The notes under the pieces were generated by a model. The model was not told the origin of the DNA and made no database searches. It saw only the letters and a list, made by a program, of their open reading frames with translations. From DATELY01 sp035276085 (GTDB lineage: Bacteria; Pseudomonadota; Gammaproteobacteria; Steroidobacterales; Steroidobacteraceae), in NCBI GenBank assembly GCA_035276085.1, contig DATELY010000033.1, positions 1-29,794 of the forward strand: DNA of 29,794 bases, read 5' to 3'. A program made the translations under genes and the position numbers. Shown piece by piece: positions 1 to 8,314 of this stretch; position 1 is the first letter of the stretch; each line of letters starts with the position of its first letter.

Positions 1-278
1 GCGGCCCTGGCGGCCTGCGAGCTCGCTTCGCTTGTTCTTCCTTCAACCCATAGCTACGGCTATGGGTTTCAGTCCAGAACGGCGCGAATCAACCTCGCAG
101 ACTCGCCATGCCTCGCGATCCCTGTGAGAAATGCGGGCTAGTCACGACCCGATCTGACAGTTACTCGGATCTCCGGTTGTTATCTGTCATGTGAAGTTAC
201 GCGATCACTTCATCCCGGCAGATTCGCTTGCCGTCCTCAAACGTCGTCATCCGCGTTCGACCATGCGTTGCTTTGTCG
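1..278. other. Non-coding left edge with one perfect hairpin
   Basis: No gene could be supported here. It lies downstream of the minus-strand aldolase-like gene. The only clear structure is a 10-bp perfect inverted repeat at 45-68. A weaker imperfect dyad (TGAAGT ... ACTTCA) lies around 191-213. Short open frames in this stretch run through the neighbouring gene in another frame and have no recognisable protein signature. Confidence 0.5.
45..68. terminator. Perfect inverted repeat, possible terminator or processing hairpin
   Basis: AACCCATAGC and GCTATGGGTT are exact reverse complements separated by a four-base TACG loop. The stem lies about 210 bases beyond the stop of the minus-strand operon that ends at 279. 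It has no good T-tract on either side, so an intrinsic terminator is possible but not shown. It could instead be a repetitive extragenic palindrome. Confidence 0.35.
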
Positions 279-998
279 TCAGACTTCAGTGCGGGACACA
301 TTCCAAGCTTCGTATTCCTTCATGCTGGCAGCTGTCGGCGGGTAGAGCCCAATCAGCGAGCGACCGCGGGCGATCTCGGCTTCTGCAAACGCATCGTAGC
401 GAGTGGCCTCGATCGCCTCCTTCAACACCTCTTCTGCCAGGTGTCGGGGGACCACAATGACACCGTCGGCGTCACCAACGATGAGATCGCCGGGATAAAC
501 GGCTACGCCGCCGCATCCAATCGGCAGATTGATGTCCGCCCCGTGGTGGGAGATGAACGCCGGCGGCGGCGCCGGGCGACGATGGAACGTGGGAAGATTG
601 ACCTTCTCTATGCCGACCACATCACGAAACCCACCATCCGTAACGATGCCGGCAGCTCCGCGGGCTTTGAGTCGGCCAATCATTAGATCGCCGGCACATG
701 CGGCGCTCGTGTCACCTCGCGCATCAATCACCAATACATGGCCAGGAGGACACGTCTCCATCGCCTGTCTCTGCGGGTGATCGTCACGCGAGTAGGCAGC
801 AGGAGTATCGAGGTCCTCACGGGCGGGAATGTACCGCAGTGTGTATGCCTGACCGACGAGCCGCGGTGCTCTTGGGCAGACCGGAACGAGATCTCGCATC
901 AGTTGCTTGCGCAATCCGCGCTTGAACAACAACGTGGTCAGTGTCGGGACGCCAACCTGCGCGTAACCTTCAACAATGGAGCCCGGAAGTGGAGTCAT
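279..998 (-). CDS. RraA/HMG-CHA aldolase family protein
   Basis: This 239-residue protein belongs to the RraA-like family, which includes class II 4-hydroxy-4-methyl-2-oxoglutarate / 4-carboxy-4-hydroxy-2-oxoadipate aldolases that release pyruvate. Visible signatures are AGDLM (about 102-106), the DGGFRD motif (121-126) with the Arg-Asp pair that binds substrate and metal in the family, and GDADGVIVVP in the last third. An upstream in-frame Met would extend it into the SDR gene. The start at 998 is preferred because GAGG lies about 11 bases before it and the family aligns from there. It begins 4 bases past the SDR stop, so it is the last gene of the operon. The catabolic context argues for an aldolase or decarboxylase rather than an RNase E regulator; the substrate is unknown. 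Confidence 0.85.
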   Translation of the reverse strand: MTPLPGSIVEGYAQVGVPTLTTLLFKRGLRKQLMRDLVPVCPRAPRLVGQAYTLRYIPAREDLDTPAAYSRDDHPQRQAMETCPPGHVLVIDARGDTSAACAGDLMIGRLKARGAAGIVTDGGFRDVVGIEKVNLPTFHRRPAPPPAFISHHGADINLPIGCGGVAVYPGDLIVGDADGVIVVPRHLAEEVLKEAIEATRYDAFAEAEIARGRSLIGLYPPTAASMKEYEAWNVSRTEV

Positions 999-1002
999 GA
1001 GG

Positions 1003-1794
1003 TCATTTTCCTCGTCGCCGGGCGCGAACGCCGCCGTAGGTGGCCCATGACGTGGCAACCAACCAGCCATTCTCGACCGGTAGGTTCACGCCCGTAATCG
1101 CGGATGCATCGTCCGAGAGCAGAAACGCTGCCGCTTTGGCGACCTCGTCGGGCATCACCATGCGTCCGAGCGCTGAAGCGTCCTCCATGAGTCGAGGATC
1201 CCGCAGACCCTTCTCGATCGCCTCTTTGATGACCGGGGTCATGCAATACCCTGGCGAGATGACGTTGACACGGACTCCGGAGCGTCCCCACTCCGCAGCC
1301 AGACATTGAGTCATGTGAACGACGGCCGCCTTCGCAGGCGCATACGCATGGAGGGGCGCAGAGCGAATGGCGGTCACTGAAGCAATGTTGACGATGGAGC
1401 CCGCACCTCGCACAGCCATTCTCTTGCCGAACGAGAGGCACGTAAGATAGTTGCCGCGCAGATCCACGGACACGACACGGTCCCAAACATCCATGGCCAG
1501 TTCTTCTGGAGGCACGGGATTGCCCTGAATGATGCCGGCGCTATTGATCAGCATGTCGACGGGGCCAACTTCCTGTTCAATGCGTGCCGCCACCTCTTCG
1601 ATGTCTTTTTCAGACATCACGTCCAATCCATATGCCGCCGCGCCGGTGGCTTTGGCAACTCTGCGCGCCGCCTCCTCGTTCAGATCGGCTATGACGACTC
1701 GCGCGCCGCGGGCTGCCAAGATCTCGACGCAGCTTTGGCCGATGCCACTCGCACCGCCTGTCACGACGGCTACTTTGCCTTCGAACATACTCAT
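1003..1794 (-). CDS. SDR-family NAD(P)-dependent oxidoreductase
   Basis: A classical short-chain dehydrogenase of 263 residues with a Rossmann fold. The cofactor motif TGGASGIG is at 12-19, NSAG at 84-87, catalytic Ser139, and the YAPAK signature with Tyr151 and Lys155. An acidic residue (Asp37) after the second strand suggests NAD rather than NADP. The second Met (position 3) has AGG nine bases upstream and may be the true start. It lies 20 bases after the FAH-family gene and 4 bases before the aldolase gene, so it is co-transcribed. The likely role is oxidation of a hydroxy intermediate before aldol or hydrolytic cleavage. The substrate cannot be read from sequence. Confidence 0.92.
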   Translation of the reverse strand: MSMFEGKVAVVTGGASGIGQSCVEILAARGARVVIADLNEEAARRVAKATGAAAYGLDVMSEKDIEEVAARIEQEVGPVDMLINSAGIIQGNPVPPEELAMDVWDRVVSVDLRGNYLTCLSFGKRMAVRGAGSIVNIASVTAIRSAPLHAYAPAKAAVVHMTQCLAAEWGRSGVRVNVISPGYCMTPVIKEAIEKGLRDPRLMEDASALGRMVMPDEVAKAAAFLLSDDASAITGVNLPVENGWLVATSWATYGGVRARRRGK

Positions 1795-1814
1795 GCACCT
1801 GCAGTGATTGCACT

Positions 1815-2669
1815 CTACCCGACGGCTTTCTGAACCTTGTTCTCGATGGCGCCAAGCTTTTCAATCTCGACCCGGACAACTTCACCTTGCTGCAACCAGC
1901 GCTGCGGCTTCATCGCATATCCAACACCGCTGCAAGTACCGGTGTACACCACGTCGCCGGGCTCCAGAGTCATGGCTTTGCTGAGATCTTCGACTTGAGC
2001 GTAGCAATTGAAGATCAGGTTCTTGGTATTGGAGTGCTGACGCACTTCACCGCCAACCAACAACCGGATGTCCAGGACATGAGGGTCCACTTCATCCCGC
2101 GTCGTGATCCACGGACCGAAAGGCGCGTGTGTATCGAAGGACTTTCCGATGACCCATTGCGACGAGCGCAACTGCCAGTCACGTACACTGACGTCGTTAC
2201 CGACGCAGTAGCCGAAGATTGCATCGGCTGCGCGCTCGGCAGGCACATTCCTGCAGCGCTTGCCCACGATGAAAACGAGTTCCGCCTCGTGATCGAGTTG
2301 CTCCGATACGTGAGGTAGTTCGATCGGGTCAAACGGACCATTGACGCTGTTCGGCATCTTGGCGAACCAGGTTGGAACCTTCGGAGGTTCAAGATTGCTC
2401 TCGGCGCAATGATCGGCATAGTTCAGGCCGATCGCCATGATCTTGGTCGGCCGCGTCACGGGCGCGTGCAGATGAACCTCTGCCAGCGCGAAGTCGGGTT
2501 TGCTCTGCGCAATGTCAGTCAACCTTGGCTTGAAGTCGTCCCAGCGGCTGATCAGACCAACCATGTCTCTCGGGGCGTTCGGTACGTGCTGCACGACGTC
2601 GATGATCCCCTCTCCGTTTACGATTCCCACTCGCGGGGCATCGCCTGTCGAAAACGTGGCAAGTTTCAT
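1815..2669 (-). CDS. Fumarylacetoacetate hydrolase (FAH) family protein
   Basis: A 284-residue FAH-superfamily enzyme. These proteins cleave C-C bonds of 2,4-dioxo or 3-oxo acids, or act as hydratases or decarboxylases, with a divalent metal. The metal-binding set is visible: LDHEAEL with Glu128 and Glu130, then NDVSVRDWQ with Asp159. The conserved GLNYADHCAE lies at 81-90, and PGDVVYTGTCSGVG near the C-terminus forms the substrate loop. The length matches single-domain bacterial members annotated as ureidoglycolate lyase-like or 2-hydroxyhepta-2,4-diene-dioate isomerase-like. AGGAG lies about 10 bases before the ATG. It sits between the hydratase and SDR genes of the operon. The exact reaction is uncertain within this broad family. 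Confidence 0.9.
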   Translation of the reverse strand: MKLATFSTGDAPRVGIVNGEGIIDVVQHVPNAPRDMVGLISRWDDFKPRLTDIAQSKPDFALAEVHLHAPVTRPTKIMAIGLNYADHCAESNLEPPKVPTWFAKMPNSVNGPFDPIELPHVSEQLDHEAELVFIVGKRCRNVPAERAADAIFGYCVGNDVSVRDWQLRSSQWVIGKSFDTHAPFGPWITTRDEVDPHVLDIRLLVGGEVRQHSNTKNLIFNCYAQVEDLSKAMTLEPGDVVYTGTCSGVGYAMKPQRWLQQGEVVRVEIEKLGAIENKVQKAVG

Positions 2670-2704
2670 TACGTCTTAGCTCCTGAGATGTCGCGTGCAA
2701 AAAG

Positions 2705-3505
2705 TCATCGGCTGAATCTCACGGAGACGCTGCCCAATGTGGGGAACTCCACTCTTGCGTCTACGACACCATGGGATACCCGCTGCGGTGCAGGCAGCGT
2801 GCCGGTAATGACCATCATCCCGGCACGTAAACCCTCTCCATACAAAGACAGTCGGTTGGCAATCGCGGCTACCACATTGAGTGGGCTGCCCATTGCCTCG
2901 ACGCCGGCAGCCGATGCGCGGGTTTGTCCATCGATGGTGATCACTGCGCCTTCCAAGCGCACATCGACGTCAGAAGGCGCAGTGAGCTTGGATCCAACGA
3001 TGACGAAGCCGCCGGGTGCCTTTTGCACGGCAATTACATGCTGATTGCTCCACTGACCTTCGAGCAGTCCGGGGCGGACCGGTGCAACTTCGATCGCGGG
3101 GAAGAATCCCGCCGTCGCTGCTAACACGTCGAGCGCCGTAACGTTCGGACCTGACAAGTCTGACTTGAGCAGCACTCCTATTTCGGTTTCAACGAAGGTA
3201 AGGTCCGCATCGAGCGCCACGGTGGCATCCGACTGGCGAATCAGGGAATGCAGCAACGTACCAACCATCGGCGCCGGGATGCCTGGCAACGCCTTTTGCG
3301 CCGCCACCGATGTGACAGACGCTTGATATCCGGCGATCCGATCTCCCTGATGGACTCGCCTCTGTTTGGAAGCGATCTGAAGCCGATAGGCGTCATCCAG
3401 TGACAGATCCGGTGATACTTTGATGATGTCCTGCGACACATCTTTGTCGATCCCGGGGCGATCCAGGATGTCGAGTAGTTGTTCAAACGAAGCCAAGTTC
3501 AGCAC
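2705..3505 (-). CDS. 2-keto-4-pentenoate hydratase / 4-oxalocrotonate decarboxylase family
   Basis: About 266 residues, the usual length for the MhpD/DmpE/DmpH family of meta-cleavage enzymes that hydrate 2-hydroxypenta-2,4-dienoate or decarboxylate 4-oxalocrotonate. Recognisable segments are AYRLQ near residue 41, GDRIAGYQAS, the VETEIGVLL strand with family acidic ligands, FFPAIEV, and SPLNVVAAIANRLSLYGEGLRAGMMVITGT in the C-terminal third. The first candidate start is GTG at 3505, overlapping a GGAG. A TTG at 3496 has that GGAG 8 bases upstream and is an equally good or better start. The gene is 35 bases ahead of the FAH gene and 68 after the decarboxylase gene. Whether it is a hydratase or a decarboxylase cannot be settled by eye. 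Confidence 0.87.
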   Translation of the reverse strand: MLNLASFEQLLDILDRPGIDKDVSQDIIKVSPDLSLDDAYRLQIASKQRRVHQGDRIAGYQASVTSVAAQKALPGIPAPMVGTLLHSLIRQSDATVALDADLTFVETEIGVLLKSDLSGPNVTALDVLAATAGFFPAIEVAPVRPGLLEGQWSNQHVIAVQKAPGGFVIVGSKLTAPSDVDVRLEGAVITIDGQTRASAAGVEAMGSPLNVVAAIANRLSLYGEGLRAGMMVITGTLPAPQRVSHGVVDARVEFPTLGSVSVRFSR

Positions 3506-3573
3506 TCCAATAGCATTGCGTCAGTGTTTGACTCTGCATTGAACTCACGGGAATGCGATCGGGCTCCTGGCGG

Positions 3574-4551
3574 TTAGAGTTTGAGCACCCGCTTGGCATT
3601 GCCACCCATGAGCTTTTCTCGGTCCTGGACCGAGAGCGGGAGGGACTGCGCCCATTGCACTCCTTTCACATTGTTCATGAACGGATAGTCCACCGAGAAC
3701 ATCAACCGATCGATGCCCATTTCCTCCAGACAACAGTTGAAGGCTGAAGTGGAAAACTGACCGCTGGTCGTGAAGTAGAAGTGCTGGCGGAAATAATCGC
3801 GCACACTGCTGACGAGATTGGAGTTCGACGAAGCCCTGCGCTCGAGCTGTAGAGTTTGATCGAGGCGCCAGAACATATAGGGCAGCGTCTCTCCCAGATG
3901 GCCGACAAGGAATTGCAATCGGGGATAGCGATCCAACACTCGGCTGAACACCAGGCGCAAAGCCTGCGTGGCCGTCTCGATGTTGAACCCCCAGACGCCG
4001 CGCAGCGTCAATTGATACTCTTTCATGTATTCGCCGAAGTACAGCTCTGCTACTTTCGGATGCGGCCAGGAAGGATGCAGATAGAGAGGCACGTCCAGCG
4101 CGTGGGCTCGTTCGAGCAGAACCCAGAACCGCGGCTCATCCAAGAACGATCCGTGCGTCAAACCATTAATGATGCCGCCTTTGAAACCAAGCTTCGTCAC
4201 TGCGCGCTCGAGTTCGTCGGCAGCTGCCTGTGGGTGGGTCGTCGGCAAGGAAGCAAAGGCGGCAAAGCGCGCGGGATTGACGCGGACCACATCATGCAGA
4301 CGATCGTTGGCTCGTTGCGCCAGTCCAACTGCTCCCTCGGGATCAACCATTTGCAGCCCAGGTGCGTTTTGCGAAATCACTTGCAGATCGATACCCGCTT
4401 CATCCATCTCCTTCAGACGCAGTTCTCCGAAGCTGTGAAGCCGTTCCACCAGTGGCTGAACTTGAATCCGCTCCGATGCCGGATAGCATGCCTCGATCTC
4501 AGTGTCTGAGTAGTGCTCCTCGATGCCGATAATCGGATGCCCCGCATTCAT
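3574..4551 (-). CDS. Amidohydrolase-2 family decarboxylase, gamma-resorcylate decarboxylase-like
   Basis: A 325-residue TIM-barrel protein of the ACMSD/amidohydrolase-2 group, with the layout of non-oxidative aromatic acid decarboxylases such as 2,6-dihydroxybenzoate decarboxylase. Metal ligands are in the expected order: EEH (Glu11, His13), His159 in LHPSWP, His218 in VGHLGE followed by Glu221, and Asp288 in FSVDYPF. Family segments FAAFASLP and FYFTTSGQF are also present. The length matches the 320-330 usual for the family. It is the first gene of the five-gene minus-strand operon, so it probably acts early by removing a carboxylate before the hydratase and hydrolase steps. A hydrolase role, as for other amidohydrolases, is less likely but not excluded. 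Confidence 0.88.
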   Translation of the reverse strand: MNAGHPIIGIEEHYSDTEIEACYPASERIQVQPLVERLHSFGELRLKEMDEAGIDLQVISQNAPGLQMVDPEGAVGLAQRANDRLHDVVRVNPARFAAFASLPTTHPQAAADELERAVTKLGFKGGIINGLTHGSFLDEPRFWVLLERAHALDVPLYLHPSWPHPKVAELYFGEYMKEYQLTLRGVWGFNIETATQALRLVFSRVLDRYPRLQFLVGHLGETLPYMFWRLDQTLQLERRASSNSNLVSSVRDYFRQHFYFTTSGQFSTSAFNCCLEEMGIDRLMFSVDYPFMNNVKGVQWAQSLPLSVQDREKLMGGNAKRVLKL

Positions 4552-4570
4552 AAGTAGTTTCTGCTCTCAT

Positions 4571-4580
4571 ACACCGGTGT
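4571..4580. promoter_or_regulatory. Palindrome upstream of the catabolic operon
   Basis: ACACCGGTGT is a perfect 10-bp palindrome 20-29 bases upstream of the start codon of the first gene (4551) of the catabolic operon. The position suits a repressor operator overlapping the promoter or leader. No -35/-10 pair could be assigned with confidence. Function is inferred from position only. Confidence 0.3.
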
Positions 4581-4653
4581 CAGCATCACGACAGTATTGC
4601 ATCGCTCCCTCTATCCGTAAATTTGAGCCCCTCAACTAGCCCGGTTGATTCCA

Positions 4654-4980
4654 TCAATCTGCTACGCCCTCCAGCAACTCGATCCAGTGCCGCACGGGCG
4701 CGCTCGCATTGGGTTCGAGATGGCCGATCGCTGCGGGCATCGCAGGGCTGGCCTCAGGGCGCAGCAGCGCGCAGTGCTCGATGATCAGTCGGTGCAGTTC
4801 GCTCTGGCGTTCACCCACTTTGTTCGCTGCCGCCCCCACGCCTATAGCCAGCCGACGATCCTGCGGCGCCAGCGGCAACAAGCCGGTGATGACGTTCCAC
4901 TCGAGGGTCGGCCAGCCCTCTACGACCACCCAAGGATAAGATCGGAAGATGTCGATGACTTTCGGCAGACTTGACGCTCA
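4654..4980 (-). pseudogene. C-terminal remnant of an unrecognised gene
   Basis: Reading leftwards from about 4977, an open frame follows a stop codon and runs about 107 codons to a stop at 4654. It is protein-like (PWVVVEGWPTLEWN, then a helix-rich PQDRRLAIGVGAAANKVGER). It has no start codon with a ribosome site; the only candidate is a GTG inside the frame at 4929. It looks like the last third of a larger gene whose front was lost between here and the ligase gene. I do not recognise the family. A weak resemblance to the tail of periplasmic substrate-binding proteins is not enough for a call. Confidence 0.35.
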
Positions 4981-5249
4981 TCTAGTTGATCTCATCTAAG
5001 GCGGCGTTAGAGATCGCCCAGGGATTTGAATGCGGTGTGGGCCATGAATTATGGATCGTCGTTCACATCAGATGGACAGTCTGGGCACGCAACCGGTATT
5101 GTTTGGCCATCTCCGTGCGCCTCTTCGACGCTAATGCAGCCAGCATTCCCAGGACTCTTCGTCCGTAGGCGAAGCCTCGCGGCAGCGAGCCACCTGGCTC
5201 AGCGCAGCGTTGCTCATGAGAGCGGCAGTCGATAGGGGAGAGCATCGAC
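4981..5249. other. Non-coding gap upstream of the acyl-CoA ligase
   Basis: No gene or RNA could be supported. Short open frames on both strands are unlike any family I know. A small hairpin (GAGCC-ACCT-GGCTC, near 5187-5202) is present without a T-tract. AGGGGAG at 5234-5240 is the ribosome binding site of the following gene. Together with the remnant at 4654-4980 the stretch looks like decayed sequence. Confidence 0.4.
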
Positions 5250-6932
5250 GTGATAGTCAAGGGTCCACCTTCAACGCGATACATTTGGCAGCCGATCACT
5301 CTAGCCGGTCAGCTCGAGCGAACAGCGGCGATGGCGGGAAATCGCGAAGCGTTGATCTGCGATGATCGCCGCCTTACATGGTCGGACGTGCGCAAGGAAG
5401 CGCGGACGTTCGCCAAGGCGTTACTCGCGAGTGGGATCGGTAACGGAGATCACTTCGCCGTCTGGCTCCCTAACCAGGTTGAATGGATCATCGCTTGGCT
5501 CGCTTCCTCATACATCGGCGCCGTCGTCATTCCGCTAAATACGCGCTACAAGAAGGAGGAGGTTGGCTACATCCTGCGTCAGTCAGACTCGAAGTTGCTA
5601 TTCCTGCGAGACACCTTTCTGGGAATTGATTTCGCGAAGATGTTGGACGAACTGCTCCCGTTGCGGGCAGGCGTGCCGGACACACGCTCATTCCCGGAGT
5701 TGCGCGGCGCGATCGTGCTCGGTCGGTCGCTGGCTCAAGCCGCAGGCTTCGACCGCTTTCTCACCCGGGGCGCCGAGATCAGTGAGGAAGAGCTTGATCG
5801 TCGCTCTGCGGAGGTCAGCTTCAATCAACCTACCATCATCGTGTACACCTCGGGCACGACCGGGCAACCGAAGGGCGCCGTGCACTCTCATTGCATTTTG
5901 CGCAATGAATGTTCCATCACGGAGTGGATGGGGATCGGGCCAGAAAGCCGGATCATGGGTCACATGCCCTTCTTCCATGTGGCCGGTGCGTTCAGCGGCA
6001 TCCTGCCTGCGATGATCAGCGGCGGCGCACTGGTGTTGATGGATCACTGGGATGTCGCTAAGGCGCTGCAGCTCATTGAACGTGAACGCGTGTCCTCCTT
6101 CAGCGGGATTCCGACGCATTTCATAGATCTACTGAATCATCCGACTCTCACGAAATACGACCTCTCTTCACTCGACTCCGGATGGATAGGCGGTGCGTCG
6201 AACCCACCAGAAGTGCTGGACGGCGTAATGAATAAGCTTGGTATCCGACGTCTGCTTCCCGTCTACGGCATGACCGAGACCACATCGGTCACGACCTTCC
6301 CAAGACCCGACGACGCTCGCGACGTGATTCTTACGGGAAAGGGCGTGCCCGTGTCCGACTTCGAGTTGAAAGTCGTCGACGCCAAGAGTGGCGTGAACGT
6401 AGCGGTGGGAGTAGAGGGCGAAATCTGCGTTCGCGGCCACTGTGTCATGCAGGGCTATTACAAGAAACCTGAAGCCACCACCGCCGTCATGGATGCCGAG
6501 GGATGGTTTCATACCGGGGATCTGGGCGTGTTAGACGCTCAAGGCTACCTCGCGGTGACCGGTCGGAAGTCCGACATGTTTATCGTCGGCGGAAGCAATG
6601 CCTATCCGGCCGAGATCGAGTTCGCATTGTCGGAGCATCCGTTGATCAAGCAGGCGTATGTCGTCGGCGTGCCTCATCCTCGGCTCGGCGAAGTCGGGTT
6701 TGCTTTCGTTGAACCTTCGGCTGGCGCCGCGTTGGCGGAAGCAGAGGTCAAGGCTTTTTGCAGGGCACGGTTGGCTGACTTCAAAGTGCCGCACCATGTG
6801 GTCATCGTGTCGGATTGGCCTTTGACTGCGACAGGTAAGGTTCAGCGTTTCATACTGAAGGAACGCGCTGCTCAGCACCTTGCTGTTGCTACGGCTCCTT
6901 CCGAAGGCGCCGCTTCTCGGAGAGACATATGA
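5250..6932 (+). CDS. Acyl-CoA ligase (AMP-forming), FadD-like
   Basis: A 560-residue ANL-superfamily enzyme that activates a carboxylic acid as acyl-AMP and then acyl-CoA. Motifs in order: the P-loop YTSGTTGQPKG (about 199-209), YGMTETT (about 338), GWFHTGDLG (about 418), GRKSDMFIVGG hinge region, and TATGKVQR with the catalytic Lys near 529. The start is GTG at 5250, chosen because AGGGGAG sits 9 bases upstream. The composition is closest in style to medium-chain or alicyclic/aromatic acid ligases. It is followed after about 200 bases by an ACT-like gene and lies beside the decarboxylase/hydratase operon, so it may activate a ring-derived acid. Substrate unknown. Confidence 0.93.
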   Translation: MIVKGPPSTRYIWQPITLAGQLERTAAMAGNREALICDDRRLTWSDVRKEARTFAKALLASGIGNGDHFAVWLPNQVEWIIAWLASSYIGAVVIPLNTRYKKEEVGYILRQSDSKLLFLRDTFLGIDFAKMLDELLPLRAGVPDTRSFPELRGAIVLGRSLAQAAGFDRFLTRGAEISEEELDRRSAEVSFNQPTIIVYTSGTTGQPKGAVHSHCILRNECSITEWMGIGPESRIMGHMPFFHVAGAFSGILPAMISGGALVLMDHWDVAKALQLIERERVSSFSGIPTHFIDLLNHPTLTKYDLSSLDSGWIGGASNPPEVLDGVMNKLGIRRLLPVYGMTETTSVTTFPRPDDARDVILTGKGVPVSDFELKVVDAKSGVNVAVGVEGEICVRGHCVMQGYYKKPEATTAVMDAEGWFHTGDLGVLDAQGYLAVTGRKSDMFIVGGSNAYPAEIEFALSEHPLIKQAYVVGVPHPRLGEVGFAFVEPSAGAALAEAEVKAFCRARLADFKVPHHVVIVSDWPLTATGKVQRFILKERAAQHLAVATAPSEGAASRRDI

Positions 6933-7087
6933 ACTCCATGCAAATCGCGTCAAGCTCAGGGGCAGCCTTGCTGCCGACGTACTCGTAGGCCATCCGCTCA
7001 AATCAGTTCGAAATGTCCCCTATTCACTGCAGCAGCAGCCGGTGCGCGGGGCTTTATTGCCGAACGTCAGATCGCTCGTGGCACCGT

Positions 7088-7119
7088 GACGCATACCGAA
7101 TTCCACCGACGCATACCGA
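7088..7119. repeat. 12-bp tandem direct repeat before the ACT-like gene
   Basis: GACGCATACCGA occurs at 7088-7099 and again at 7108-7119, a 20-base period (about two helical turns). The pair ends 14 bases before the preferred start codon at 7134. It could be a duplicated protein binding site, or a small tandem duplication. Confidence 0.55.
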
Positions 7120-7133
7120 GCGCAGAGGGTTTC

Positions 7134-7439
7134 ATGACTGCTGATGTCTACGCCGGAGATGAGGACCTAAACACATCCCGCCCAGCTGTCACTCGTCCAC
7201 ATACGGCCATCATCAAGTTGCGGGCAGATACTCAACCGGACGTGCTGCTACGAATCGCCGCGCAATTGAACCTACTTAACTGCGCACCCAGACGCTTCAT
7301 TCTCGAGCAGGAAAATGGGGATGACGTACTGGTTCAGGTCCACATCGCAGGCTGTGCCGACACCGCCATTGAGCTCGTTTGCCGCAAACTCGATCGACTG
7401 ACGTGCGTCTACGAAGTCGCGTACGAGACTGCAGAGTGA
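7134..7439 (+). CDS. Small ACT-domain-like protein (IlvM-like)
   Basis: A 101-residue protein (from ATG 7134, with GAGG five bases upstream). A GTG at 7086 would add 16 residues but has no ribosome site. The central part, from IIKLRADTQPDVLLRIAAQL through EQENGDDVLVQVHIAGCADTAIELVCRKLDRL to CVYEVAYE, has the beta-alpha-beta-beta-alpha-beta rhythm of an ACT domain. It most resembles the short regulatory subunit of acetolactate synthase II. ACT domains bind amino acids and control a partner enzyme. An acetolactate-synthase-like ThDP enzyme is encoded 1 kb away (8441-10336), but on the other strand and beyond the TetR gene. The ACT assignment is by fold pattern, not by a diagnostic motif. Confidence 0.6.
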   Translation: MTADVYAGDEDLNTSRPAVTRPHTAIIKLRADTQPDVLLRIAAQLNLLNCAPRRFILEQENGDDVLVQVHIAGCADTAIELVCRKLDRLTCVYEVAYETAE

Positions 7440-7470
7440 CGTGCAACGGCGGGGAAGAAATGCTCTGCGG

Positions 7471-8226
7471 TCATTTCTTAGCGCTCTCATCCTCGACCAG
7501 ATCTACGCTCGAAGACGCGACGCTGTTCTCCGTTCCAACTTGTGGAACAGGCATCAATCGGCTCACGATCAATGCAATCTGCTCCGTCTTCCATTCTTCG
7601 CTGCTCATCCACGTACGAATCGCCCAACTCTTCAGCGCTGGCAGATGGCCCAATAGAATGATGTCATAGGCCAACACCTGAGGATTCACTGCATTGAAAA
7701 CACCTTGTGAGATGCCGGACTTGATGAGATCAGAGAAGACGTCGCTGATTGCCGTTTCTCGGTTCTTGTAATGTTCCTGCGCCACAGGAGGGAGCCGACG
7801 GTATTCACGGTACATCATCCGGATCTTTTGGCGATTGCGTTGCGAAGAGCCAAAGTAATGATCGAGTGCGGAGTTCAACCTCGTGAGGTGGTCGCCCGGG
7901 CCGTGGGTAATCTGCGCCAGCTGTTCTCGCAATCCATCGTAGATATCCTGGCATGCCATCACCAACAGATCGGTCTTCGTGTCGATGTATCGATAGATGC
8001 CACCGACGCTAATGCCCGATTCCATGGCGATTTCCTCGACGGACAGCGCTTCGAAACCGTGCTTGACGATGTATTCGGCGGCGACTTGAGTGATGCGGCT
8101 CCGCTTCTCCGCGGTGCGGTGAGCACGCCGGCCGCTCGGCAGCTTAGTGGGGCGTTTTTCACCCACCTCGATGATCGCCGAATCGACCGATGGCAAGGCT
8201 GATCGCTTTTTCGTTGGTCGAGCCAT
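7471..8226 (-). CDS. TetR/AcrR family transcriptional regulator
   Basis: A 251-residue regulator with a TetR N-terminal HTH: KRSRITQVAAEYIVKHGF, then SVEEIAMESGISVGGIYRYIDTK, the typical recognition-helix segment, and a ligand-binding C-terminal helical bundle. Two adjacent ATGs at 8229 and 8226 both follow GGAGG by 5 and 8 bases; MARPTKKRS at 8226 is the usual TetR opening. A longer in-frame start exists but lacks a ribosome site. It converges on the ACT-like gene, with stops 31 bases apart, and lies downstream of the ThDP enzyme gene on the same strand. A 17-bp palindrome 86-105 bases upstream of its start is a candidate autoregulatory operator. Likely targets are the neighbouring ligase or ThDP genes; the ligand may be an acyl-CoA or aromatic acid. 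Confidence 0.92.
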   Translation of the reverse strand: MARPTKKRSALPSVDSAIIEVGEKRPTKLPSGRRAHRTAEKRSRITQVAAEYIVKHGFEALSVEEIAMESGISVGGIYRYIDTKTDLLVMACQDIYDGLREQLAQITHGPGDHLTRLNSALDHYFGSSQRNRQKIRMMYREYRRLPPVAQEHYKNRETAISDVFSDLIKSGISQGVFNAVNPQVLAYDIILLGHLPALKSWAIRTWMSSEEWKTEQIALIVSRLMPVPQVGTENSVASSSVDLVEDESAKK

Positions 8227-8314
8227 CATTGCATCCTCCGCTACCGAGCGCGATTGAGCTTGGCACAAAACGGAGTTACTGAAGAGGCGTCCCGGCGGAA
8301 GTTGTCATCCGCTG

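Noticed and set aside
191..686. Plus-strand open frames at the left edge
   Set aside because: They overlap the aldolase-like gene on the other strand and lack motifs and ribosome sites.
5187..5202. GAGCC-ACCT-GGCTC hairpin as a terminator
   Set aside because: The stem is only 5 bp, has no T-tract, and no gene ends nearby on the right strand.
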